From Plicaturopsis crispa FD-325 SS-3 (lineage: Eukaryota; Basidiomycota; Agaricomycetes; Amylocorticiales; Amylocorticiaceae): a stretch of DNA of 46,855 bases. A program made the translations under genes and the position numbers. The notes under the pieces were generated by a model that was given only the letters and a program-made list of their open reading frames with translations, was not told the origin of the DNA and did not search any database. This document shows, piece by piece, positions 24,908-35,220 of this stretch (positions within the stretch are counted from its first letter, which is position 1; every line of letters begins with the position of its first letter). Location: NCBI GenBank assembly GCA_000827205.1, contig KN832559.1, forward strand, positions 1,750,476 through 1,797,330, in the 5' to 3' direction.

Positions 24908-24911
24908 TCGC
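24905..24911. repeat. Proposed LINE target-site duplication, left copy
   Basis: CGCTCGC recurs at 34002-34008 directly after the tail of the LINE. A 7-bp match is short, so this is a proposal based on position. Confidence 0.5.
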
Positions 24912-24993
24912 TAAAATGCGATAATTTCCGATCTCCAAGTGGCGCCTCTATTTTGCTCTCTGTGCACAACTGTAAGTGCCCAACTTAAAAAAA

Positions 24994-25026
24994 CAACAAC
25001 AACAACAACAACAACAACCACCACCA
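24994..25026 (+). repeat. (CAA)n/(CCA)n microsatellite in the LINE leader
   Basis: About eight CAA units followed by three CCA units, after a short A run. Such CAA-rich, unstructured leaders favour translation initiation; here it precedes the LINE start codon by about 150 nt. Confidence 0.8.
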
Positions 25027-28000
25027 CGGATCGCACCCCACCAGTCTATATCCTCTATATCTCAATTATTCTCAACTCAACTCCCCATTTTAACTGCATA
25101 TATCAATTCTACATACTCAAAAACATAACTACGTGATATTGTCCGGCTACATTCGCACCAAAAACCACTGAAAACGGATGTCAGTTGCGTTTCCCGTTAC
25201 CCCAAGCAAACCGCGCCCGTATCAACCACGCTCTACACCTACTCGTAAATCATCCCCGCCGCCGGCACACGTATTCTCGAAAGCACCATCGGGTCCCATC
25301 TTACCAGCCGGAAACGCCATCCTCGTCAGAAACGTCTTCGAGAATGACGGGTCAATCGGATTTCCGGTCGCAATCGTCGAGCGCGCAATAAAGTCGATTA
25401 TAAACATGTCGGACCATAACGATCTGGCGGAGATTCCGGTGACGGCAGTGGATACGACAGGGACACACCCGGGGCAGGGTTCTACCTCGTGTGTCGTTCA
25501 GTTGTCGAATGCGTTAACAAGTCTGGAGGAAATAGGATCGGAGCCGCGCATAGACCTTACGGCCCAGTGGATTAAAGCGCTTCGGGAGTTCAACAAGGAA
25601 TGGGAGGTCGTATGGATACCGCAAAAGGTCGGGAAAGACAAACGGATGTGGGTACGGTTCCCGTTTGGGTCGCCGTTGGTAGAGCCGACGAGGGAAGAGG
25701 TGGACAAGGTCACGGAGTGGTGCAAGCGACAGCCAGGATGCCGAGGGGTATGCGGACAATTCCCCACCAAAGGAGCAGCCGTCGTGGTCTTCGCCTCTAC
25801 GGCAGACGTCGACGCCGTTCTCGCTACTCGCAGAATCACCAACACCCCCTTCTCGCCCACCCCGGTATATGTCTCCGGCTTCCGTCAACTTGAAATTCAC
25901 AACGCATTCGAGCTCGTCGTGACGGGAATCGCCGAACATCCAGAGGGACTCCCCGATACACTCACGGAGTACTTCTACACGACGTACAAAGACGAGGAGG
26001 GTAACACAACCTTCGGCGACTATCGACTACCTCAGGAGGAGCGGGATGCGTACGTCTTCTGGATGAAGGACTGGAAGTCGACGAAGAGGGTCATCGGGGA
26101 TTTCAAACAGTTCTACGAGACGTTCGCGGGCACTAGAGGCATCAATCGCCCTAGATTGGTGTGGGAGGTCAACAGCGGCGCTGCATGGAGGGAAAAGACA
26201 ATGGAGGCAGTGGAACGCGGGGCAAACGCAGTCGTCGATACGGTCAACCAGCTCAGTCGGCGAATGGAGGCGTTGGAGCGAACGACGAGGGAGCATCATG
26301 AAGCGACTCACCACCGTCTGGAACAGTTTGGCCAGAGCATGGACGTGCTGACCAACAACGTCTACTTCCTCGGCGCGCAGGTCCAGAATCAGGGCCTTGC
26401 GCTCATGGCCTCGCGCGACGAGAAAGCTATCACCGACCAACTCCACCAGCTTCAGAGCCTTCGCATCACGGAGAGGCACAACTACAGCATGGCGACGGAT
26501 GAGGAGGAGAGGCAGGAGATAAAGAAGCGCATGCGGGACATAGATGACGAGATGAAGGCACTGCAGGCTCAGGCGCGAGAGGCAGGTCAAAAGGTACTGT
26601 CCCTTGTAGCACCGGCCGCAGGATCAATCGCTCCGCCATCTACGCCCGAAGGTCTACCTCCTCCCGGACTACCGGCACCGTCAAGACGGAGAGACCGCTC
26701 CCCTCCGTCGACAAACACAGAGCCGGATCACTCCACTGCGACCAGAGACCCCCCGCCACACCTCCAACAGTCCCCGGCCAAGCGTGTCCGCAGGGAAGTG
26801 ACAGCGGAGAGCTCGGTTAATGAGGTGGAAAAGGTGCTCGGTCGGCAAAAGCAGTCGCAGGTTGAGGCGACGACACAGGAACCAATGGTGCTCGATGACG
26901 ATGCCTCGGGCACGGCGGCCTCAACACGCGCACCGACACCGGCGGCCTCACGCGGCACCTTATCAGGGACTGCTCGTCCCCGAAGGGAGAGCCAGCGAGC
27001 AAAGACTGCGCCCTCAAATGACCAGGTGAGCATCGTGTATACAGAATCAGCATTATCCCCCCCGGCGGCTCATGCCCGCGCCCTAGCCTCGAGGAAGCCA
27101 GAGTCGTGCTTAGGACAAGACACTTGTAGTCGACGGCTATGGAGGGTGAAAGACGGGCGGAGAGGCACGGGGTACGGACTGAGCTGTCGGGGAGTATTTC
27201 ACTTTTCTTCCTTCCCCGCGTTTAGATATTTTACGGACCCGCCGAGACTACGACGTCACCGACCACCACGTACACTGAATACATCGTCTTTCTTGATACT
27301 ACGGCTGGTACTACTCAGCGTCCTAGTCCTCTCCTTTGCATCGTCGGCAGCGGCAGCTCCATCGCGCTCGTCGCAATTGTCAATCTATGCGCTCAACGCA
27401 AACGGCCTAGTCAACCCGGGAAAAATTGCTCATGTTACCAGAGCTATCACAACACGCAGGCCACATGCGTTCGTCATCTCGGAAACAAAAACCTCGTCGA
27501 GGGTAGCGCCGAAGCTGCAGCTAGACAACGAATACAACCTTTTCGAAGAGCAAGGACAGAAGACTGGCGCGTCGGGCCCGGACAAATGGGGTGTTATCGT
27601 AGGAATCCGACGTGATATTCAGGTCTCCCAACGGCTTACAGTAACGGATGGCGATCTTCGGGGCCGAATGGTTGCTGTCGACATGATTCTCCCCACGTCA
27701 AATGGCACAGGCTTCCAACATCGGTTTTTCGGCCTCTACGCCCCGTGGAATCCTGGTGGCGATGGCGCAAACGGCAGGTTCTGGGCTAAAGTGACGGACA
27801 TGTGCAAAGGCTCCCCACACGCATGGACACTGGCTGGTGACCTCAATGCAACAGTATCGGCGCTCGAGCGCAATAGCGGCGGCCAGGATGCACAACGACA
27901 ATTTGTCGATTTTCTGCGCAACACGGACGGGCGTGACTTGTGGTCGGATAACATTGACCGCTCCCGAAACTACGACTGGACGTCAAGAGAACGTGGATCT

Positions 28001-30153
28001 GGCACTGGAGGAAATATTATAGACCGCGTTGTTACCTCTCGTACTCAATGCGTCGACAGCGAGATAGGCGCAGCCGACCGGAGCACAGACTATGTGCCGA
28101 TGACGGACCACCGGGCAGTGGTCGCACGCATACACCTTGCCCCACCCGCGAGAATGCGAATACGAGACGCGCGGGTACGCTTTAGCGAGACGAAGACATG
28201 GCAGCCTCAACCGCGAGTCAAATACCCCGCAAAATCCGAAAGACACAAATTTCAGACGTTCCGAGACGCGGTGGACAAGCGGATAGAGGCAGAACACATT
28301 CGTGATGTGCCTGTCATTGACGATGAGTCCTTCACTGCTCGCTATCGCGCGCTGACCGCTATCCTTTGCGAATCCGCAGAGTCAATCTTTGGACGAGCAC
28401 GGCGTAGACTGTCCGCTCCAGGCTTTGTCACGTCTCCCAGAATTCAGCGACTACAAGCGGAGATTAAGCACCTCGGAGGTGCGCTTCGACTGTGTGCTGA
28501 TTCTGGGACAGCATACGTGTCGTACGGCTCCCGGGAGGCATTTCATAGGTTCACGGCCAAGTTCCTTCGAGAGAACCATGAAGGTACCACTTTCCGCGAG
28601 TTCCTACTCATGGAACGTCGGAAGCTGTACAAGGAACTGTACGACGAACGAATGGCTACCGAATATGCAAAGGCAAAAGATAGAGACAGTCGTCAGATAT
28701 CCGCAGCCCTGCTAGGAGGTTCCACGCGTCGTCTCATGTCGTCTGCAGAGTACGTGGCCATGCCTACGGCGCTCAACTGCCTGGACGACGAGGACGAACT
28801 AGTCACGGACCCTGAAGGGGTAAAAGAGACTACTCGTCAATATTTCTCGTCACTGTACCGACGAAAGCCACCGCCAACTGTGCCTAAACCATGGCTAACC
28901 ACCCCATCCATCTTAGCCGTGCGGGACCGGATTCGAGCAGACCCTTTTACGTGGCCACGGCCTACCTCAATCGGGGATTACCGTGCAATGCTGCGAAAGG
29001 GGAATGCGCGCCCTTCCCCGGGCCCAGATGGATGGGAGAAATGGTGCGTCAAATCACTATCCGATGAGGCCTTGGCCTTAGTGCTCGATTTGCACAACTA
29101 CGAGGTCATGAATGCGACATTCCCTGCCGATATTAAGGACACATGGCTGTTTGCATTTCACAAACGAGGAATCCGCACAGACCTGCGTAACTGGCGTGGA
29201 TGTATGATCTCGAATTTCCTTGCGAACTCCCCCCTAACGTGGTTGAACTACCTCATTACCCCATATACGGCCCGTCTAGGAATCATCCCGGAAACCCAAG
29301 TAGCGACCCAACAGGGTGTCCAGACTCGAGACCTCAATAGCTTCCTCGCTGGGGTTAAATGCTGGGCTAAGCGCAATCACCAGACCGTGTACGCTCTGAA
29401 GCGCGACCAAATGAAGGGATTCGACTATCTTGAGCCGGAGGGTTTCTACGACGCGGTGCGAGCATATGGCCTCCCATCATCCATCATTGACCTTGATCGC
29501 GCAGCACAGTCAGACGTCTCGTGCTATATACGCACAGCCTTCGGGCTCACCGAGCGTATTGTGATTAATGGAGTCACAAAGCAGGGTGCACCGGGATCCC
29601 CGTACAAATGCGCTCTCACGACAAGCATGGGCCACCGCTATCTAAATGACTTGGCGGCACAAGAGGCGGGTTCGCTCGTTATCGCCTCAACGTCTCATCT
29701 AAAAGGAGATCCGCACCTGCCCGATGACCAGCTAACGCTACGCGTAACAATGACAGAGGCAACAGATGACTCTTATCTGTTTGCAAGAACACTATCCACT
29801 TTACAGCGGTTCTGTCTCGAGATGGAACGGTTCCAATACGCATACGGATGGCTGACTCAATGGCTCAAAACAAATGCATATGTTTTGAATGCACCAGCGG
29901 GTTCCCCGGAAAAGGTGTCTATGCCATCTATCACGCTCGAGGACGGAGTTCACCCGTGGACTGTAACAGACCACGAAGTTCCCCTTATAGCGGAGGAACT
30001 CGAATTCTTGAGGGCGAAGGTCGATGACCCGGACGCCAGATTCCAGGAGATCCGGGACTATATTGACTCATTCACGTTTCCCAAATTCACCATCCGTTCT
30101 CCGCTTACCTTGATTCGGAAGATCATAGCGCAATCGATGATACCCCGCTGCAG

Positions 30154-30158
30154 GGCGC
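30154..30158. repeat. LTR element target-site duplication, left copy
   Basis: GGCGC immediately before the TG of the left LTR, repeated at 31858-31862 after the CA of the right LTR. Confidence 0.85.
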
Positions 30159-30356
30159 TGTTGGAATATGCGGCGGTATTGGGTATGAGACTCGCCACCG
30201 TTGCCACTTGATCCTAACACATACAAACAATGTCCGTAGAGTTGCGTTCGTCTTTGTACTTACATCCTCTATCCTCTACTATGATGTTCACTCGTTCTCT
30301 GTGATATCTGGGTCCTCAGGCTTTCCGTGCATCAGTGTCTCTGGGTTAATCCTACA
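30159..30356 (+). repeat. Left LTR (198 bp)
   Basis: TG...CA ends; it differs from the right LTR by one base that I can see (T in place of C in the motif ACAA[T/C]GTCCG). Near-identity indicates a recent insertion. Confidence 0.9.
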
Positions 30357-30404
30357 GGTTATTGAGCCCCGCTGCTTCTGCTTGCTGTCTGTGTCATTCT
30401 CTGG

Positions 30405-30510
30405 GTCTTATCTGCCACATCAGTGCCCATCTACGCCCATCTGTCGCCCATCAGTGTCCATCTGAGCTGATCAGACGCCCTTATCTGCGTCCTATCAGTG
30501 TCGGTGTGAG
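30405..30510. repeat. Short degenerate repeats running into the gap
   Basis: Repeated words such as ATCAGTG and CCCATCTG occur several times before the N run. Tandem sequence of this kind probably explains the assembly break. Confidence 0.55.
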
Positions 30511-31351
30511 NNNNNNNNNNNNNNNNNNNNNNNNNNNNNNNNNNNNNNNNNNNNNNNNNNNNNNNNNNNNNNNNNNNNNNNNNNNNNNNNNNNNNNNNNN
30601 NNNNNNNNNNNNNNNNNNNNNNNNNNNNNNNNNNNNNNNNNNNNNNNNNNNNNNNNNNNNNNNNNNNNNNNNNNNNNNNNNNNNNNNNNNNNNNNNNNNN
30701 NNNNNNNNNNNNNNNNNNNNNNNNNNNNNNNNNNNNNNNNNNNNNNNNNNNNNNNNNNNNNNNNNNNNNNNNNNNNNNNNNNNNNNNNNNNNNNNNNNNN
30801 NNNNNNNNNNNNNNNNNNNNNNNNNNNNNNNNNNNNNNNNNNNNNNNNNNNNNNNNNNNNNNNNNNNNNNNNNNNNNNNNNNNNNNNNNNNNNNNNNNNN
30901 NNNNNNNNNNNNNNNNNNNNNNNNNNNNNNNNNNNNNNNNNNNNNNNNNNNNNNNNNNNNNNNNNNNNNNNNNNNNNNNNNNNNNNNNNNNNNNNNNNNN
31001 NNNNNNNNNNNNNNNNNNNNNNNNNNNNNNNNNNNNNNNNNNNNNNNNNNNNNNNNNNNNNNNNNNNNNNNNNNNNNNNNNNNNNNNNNNNNNNNNNNNN
31101 NNNNNNNNNNNNNNNNNNNNNNNNNNNNNNNNNNNNNNNNNNNNNNNNNNNNNNNNNNNNNNNNNNNNNNNNNNNNNNNNNNNNNNNNNNNNNNNNNNNN
31201 NNNNNNNNNNNNNNNNNNNNNNNNNNNNNNNNNNNNNNNNNNNNNNNNNNNNNNNNNNNNNNNNNNNNNNNNNNNNNNNNNNNNNNNNNNNNNNNNNNNN
31301 NNNNNNNNNNNNNNNNNNNNNNNNNNNNNNNNNNNNNNNNNNNNNNNNNNN
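30511..31351. other. Assembly gap (841 N)
   Basis: A run of N inside the LTR element. Open frames that appear to cross it are artefacts. Confidence 1.
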
Positions 31352-31659
31352 CAAGTGTACGCCCGTTGCCGCTTTGCTTTGCATCGCCCGCCCATGGCCA
31401 CTTTGCTTCGCTCTTCGTAAGCCGTTGTCAAGTCAGCGCATTCTTTTCGATTCGCACTGTGGAATCGTCGTTTCCGGAGTCGCAGGAGTTTTGTCTTTTG
31501 ATCTTTCCGTCAGGGGAGTGATTCATTTTTGTTGTTTTATTTGTGGACGAAGCATTCTTTTTCTCAGTTTATCTTTCTGCTTCTCCACATTACCGTTCTT
31601 TGTTTCTGGGGGTGTCTTATTCTGGGGGTGCTTCAGAGGGTGTCGAGCCTCAGGGGGTG

Positions 31660-31857
31660 TGTTGGAATATGCGGCGGTATTGGGTATGAGACTCGCCACC
31701 GTTGCCACTTGATCCTAACACATACAAACAACGTCCGTAGAGTTGCGTTCGTCTTTGTACTTACATCCTCTATCCTCTACTATGATGTTCACTCGTTCTC
31801 TGTGATATCTGGGTCCTCAGGCTTTCCGTGCATCAGTGTCTCTGGGTTAATCCTACA
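31660..31857 (+). repeat. Right LTR (198 bp)
   Basis: Second copy of the LTR, ending ...CTACA, followed by the duplicated GGCGC and then the resumed LINE coding frame. Confidence 0.9.
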
Positions 31858-34001
31858 GGCGCTGTTGTCGATACAACCCATAAAGCAGGCTGACGCAGCG
31901 GCGCTCGACAGAAAGATAGCATCGAAAGTGCATGAGCTGACCGGATTTCCGTTCTCTCCGAACTCAGATGTGATGTGCTTACCGCTTGCAGCTCACGGAC
32001 TGGGCTTCCCCTCGATCTCAAGGATCAATAATGGCATCGTTATTGAGGGTCTTTGGAGAGACCTTAACCACCACATCCCTGCTTACCGAACAATGGCGAG
32101 GATATCTCTCGCAGACTGGACATGCGCGATCAACGGGTGTATACACCCACTAGATGGCCCCGGCTTGAGCGCTAATTTCTCGCGCTATTATCGCAAAATC
32201 CCTGCGACCTGGATTATAGCACAATCCGCCATGTCGTCTGCATTGCCACGCCTTGCACTGCGTCTGACGGACAACAGTCATGTGCTGAGCGGGAACATGG
32301 CATTATCGCACACACTGAATGTGGCCGCAAAACATGGCGTACCGATTCCAAATGGCAACGCGCTGCGGTCTCTGCGCGCCAAAGGGGTCCAAAGTCTAAA
32401 GGACATGGGAAACTGGACACTGCATCGAGGCGCAGCATGCGAAGCGATGTTTATAACTGACGATACCAAGTTCCAGACACAAAGCCCCACGGCAGCAGCC
32501 AGGTCTGCATGGACAAGCACGTCGAACACCCTTAAACGGGTTTCACTGCAATGGCTAAATTACGGGCCACCTGACCTGCTCTTAACACGACAGGATAGGA
32601 TGGAGAAGGCGGAAACATACATTAAATCGCTCGAAGCAACACTGAAGCTAAGGCCATCAACATTGGTTCCCGATGGAGGAAGGATATGGGCGTCGGATGG
32701 GTCAATGGTACCAGCGACAGCGAGCGCAGATGAGGAGAAGTCGGTCGTAGCGGCGACGACGGGCCCCAAAACGCTGGTGACCAAGATCGCAGGCCGCAGC
32801 GCGTCGATCCTGCAGGGCGAACTGATGGGGCAGATCATGACGTTAGCCCTCATCGATTCCACGACTCACCAAAACCCCATCCCTGAACTCTTCACCGATC
32901 ACCTCAACTCGGTCCGCCTCCTTCAAGACAGTCAGTCGAACGTTGGCCTGCAAGACTTCAAAATGCGGCATATGAACGGTCGGTCATATTACCGATGGAT
33001 CATGGACCTGGCCAGGAGAAAACGGGTCAATATTCAGTACACGCCCGGGCACTCGAATGAGATCTCGTTGCCCGCGCGACTCAACGGCGAGGCAGACCAC
33101 TACGCATCATCATCCCAAAAGCACGTCACCAAAATACCAGTCGCGCCCGTCCCGAGCTTCTTCATGGACGATTACACATTCTACCGTGAGGGCTACGGAT
33201 GGATAGAGTCTAACATCCGAACTCACATGGAGCGAGCACATGAGAAGTCTACCGCGAGGAAGCTCGCGATCGGCCACAGACTACGGATGGCATCGTGGCT
33301 ATACGAGCCGAGGCCACCTCCATCTTTCCCTTACACGCGAGCGGCGTCGGCGTACACGAGCGTCGTTCAACTATACGCAAGGTCGGGGCAGCTACCGTTA
33401 GCAGGAGGGTTGCGGGAAAAAGGGAAGATCACGGACGAGCAATGTAGGCTGGGTTGCGAGGCGGTGGAGGATCCGCATCACATCTTTGTCGATTGCCCAC
33501 GGTACGAGAATTGGAGGGTAGAGGCGAAGGAAGCACTGTGTCGCTGGACGGAGGAGGCAACCACTGAAGCGGGCGTGGAGGAGGCCGCCCGAAAAGGCCT
33601 CCTCACAGCAGCTAAGTACATGTTCTCAGATTCGAGTGAAATATGGCCGCTACAGAATTCGGTGTATTACCTAGGTCATCTCCCAAAACTCGAACGGTAC
33701 ATGCCGGTAACCGAGAACTTAGGGAAAATGGCCAGAGAACGACTACTACATAAGATCGCAGCCTACTGGCACCTCACCGCTGTCAGACTCGCGGCGCGTA
33801 TATACGGCGATTTTGCGAAGGAAATGGCGAGAAGATATGCGACGGGGGGAAGGAAAATGGGAAAGGGGAATAACAGGAGGAGATAATGGGATTGAACGGG
33901 AGGAGAGGATAAAGCACGTTAATCTGGGTCCGTCGAGGCGAATAGTCCTGAGTCTTGTAGGACAAAGGCGGATATCAAATTGTAAACATTGTAAACAAAG
34001 G

Positions 34002-34008
34002 CGCTCGC
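34002..34008. repeat. Proposed LINE target-site duplication, right copy
   Basis: CGCTCGC after the LINE tail, matching 24905-24911. Confidence 0.5.
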
Positions 34009-34247
34009 CGGAGAGCTCGGGATGGCAAACTGTGTCAAAATTATCGGCGAATTGTGAGAGCAGCGCCACCGGGATGGGATCCGCATCGGTTGCCACCGTC
34101 CAGCGCTATGGGTCCATCACAACAGAACAAAACACAGGCGGTAAGTATAGACTCACTCTAGATCGCCTTTCTCCTCGCTGTGCTCTCATCCTCGTCGTCT
34201 GTATTCTCGTTCATCTCACCTCTGGAAGGCCCTTTATTGCTATCAAT

Positions 34248-34933
34248 ATGCTCTTCTTTGCTGTCCTCGCTCCCGTTCTCGCGCTTGCTGGTCAAGGTAC
34301 GCACAAAGATTTGCACAACAGCAAGATCATACACTAACAAGGAAACGCTGTACAAAGTCGCGGCTCTCAACATCGTCTTGGGCCCGCCCATGGGGAACAT
34401 CACCGCCAGCCAGATGCTCAACCTCCCCAATGACCAGATCCTCTCAGACGTGCGTTCCAGAGCCATTCTATATGTGTACCCGACTTACCCGGCTTGCATA
34501 CGCAGTGTTCCTCCACATGCAGCCCTGCGACGTCCGCGATCCAGGCGTGCAGCGACTCCAACGACGCCTGCCTCTGCGCGAACGAGACTGTCAACGCACT
34601 CCTTGCATGCGAGCAGTGCATGTTCGCACGTACAATCGAGCTCAACGTGCCCATGTCCAACATGCTGGCGGGTTCGCAGCCGGCGCTGACGGGTGAGTGC
34701 TGGTGCTGTGTTGTCTCCGCGCACGCTTATGTTGGCCATCAATATATATAGCCTATGCTACCGCGTGCGGCGCCTCGAATATCACGGTCCCACCTACCCA
34801 GGTCGCGCTGACCCTCCCGGCGACCTGGGCCGGCCCGCACGACGTGATACTCAGCCTCCCGCTCACGGTCATCGTCGTCATTCTGGGCGGGGTCTTGGGT
34901 ACGGGCAGCTTGTATATGCTGAGCTCGCTGTGA
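34248..34933 (+). CDS. Small cysteine-rich secreted or membrane-anchored protein
   Basis: Exons 34248-34296, 34358-34449, 34506-34692, 34752-34933 give 169 aa. Residues 1-16 (MLFFAVLAPVLALAGQ) form a signal peptide. The middle has a cysteine cluster of the form C-x3-C-x9-C-x6-C-x-C-x10-C-x2-C, with an NIT and an NET sequon. The C-terminus ends in a hydrophobic segment (VILSLPLTVIVVILGGVLG) followed by a very short tail, so it is a type I membrane protein or a GPI-anchor candidate. The pattern faintly recalls CFEM-type domains but the spacing does not clearly fit, so I assign no function. The LINE ends about 240 bp upstream, which may have replaced its promoter. Confidence 0.75.
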
Positions 34934-35220
34934 GGTGTTCGTTGGGGCAATCAGTTGTGTACCGGAAATCATAGACTGGTTACGAGGGCGTCTCGGGTTG
35001 TAACAGTACTTTGCAATGGAGAATTTGCCGTAGCATTTGAGGAACTGCAAAACTTGAAAGCGCGTTTGTGGCGTTTGTGACCGTGGGAAATTGTCTTTCG
35101 TAGCGTGACCCACGCGCGTTTCGTTCGTTTACTGAACTTTGACCACAACGACCACCTTCGCGTCCCTACCCCGCTTCGCGTCCAACTTTTGCAAACGACA
35201 TCTACTACACACGAATCGCG

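Larger units (their letters stand above)
30159..31857. mobile_element. LTR retrotransposon (internal region mostly in assembly gap), inserted in the LINE
   Basis: Two 198-bp direct LTRs begin TGTTGGAATATG and end GGTTAATCCTACA (TG...CA), flanked by the 5-bp duplication GGCGC. The visible internal sequence is 30357-30510 and 31352-31659 and shows no coding motif. A G-rich stretch ending AGGGGGTG directly precedes the right LTR, in the position of a polypurine tract, so the element probably reads on the plus strand. The left primer-binding site is not recognised. If the gap size is real, the element is 1.7 kb and non-autonomous (TRIM-like); if the gap is an estimate, it could be longer. Confidence 0.88.
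25178..33886 (+). pseudogene. LINE polyprotein (coiled coil, endonuclease, reverse transcriptase, RNase H), interrupted
   Basis: Coding parts 25178-30158 and 31863-33886 are in the same frame once the LTR insertion is discounted. The N-terminal part has a coiled coil (about residues 360-480) and a Ser/Pro/Thr-rich basic stretch. An exonuclease-endonuclease-phosphatase domain spans about 730-990 (LNANGL, SETKT, GDLNAT, MTDHRAV). The reverse transcriptase spans about 1270-1610 (RPSPGPDG, KRDQMKGFDY, QGAPGSP, and ATDD in place of the usual FADD). RNase H follows in the second part with its acidic residues in ASDGS, LQGEL, FTDHLN and NGEADHY. A CX3C...HHX4-C zinc motif lies near the C-terminus. 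As it stands the first part ends in an LTR-encoded stop at 30211, so the protein is truncated after the reverse transcriptase. Confidence 0.88.
24912..34001 (+). mobile_element. Full-length non-LTR retrotransposon (LINE) split by an LTR element
   Basis: The 5' leader (24912-25177) has a (CAA)n run at 24994-25018 followed by CCA repeats. The single long frame starts at 25178 and would end at 33886. The 3' end closes with two tandem TTGTAAACA units (about 33979-33996) rather than poly(A). The LTR element at 30159-31857 lies inside the coding frame. Without it and one copy of its 5-bp duplication the frame runs through uninterrupted for about 2,334 codons, so the LINE was intact when hit. Flanking CGCTCGC suggests its target duplication. 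It ends about 240 bp upstream of the start codon at 34248. Confidence 0.85.

Noticed and set aside
24432-24938. Minus-strand frames across the MITE
   Set aside because: They read through direct repeats and terminal inverted repeats of a non-coding element.
30362-31431. Long frames of 316-352 codons crossing the gap
   Set aside because: Most of their length is N; they carry no information.
31529-31862. Start of a 785-codon frame inside the LTR element
   Set aside because: The first 110 or so codons are LTR and internal-region sequence fused by chance to the resumed LINE frame; the true protein begins at 25178.
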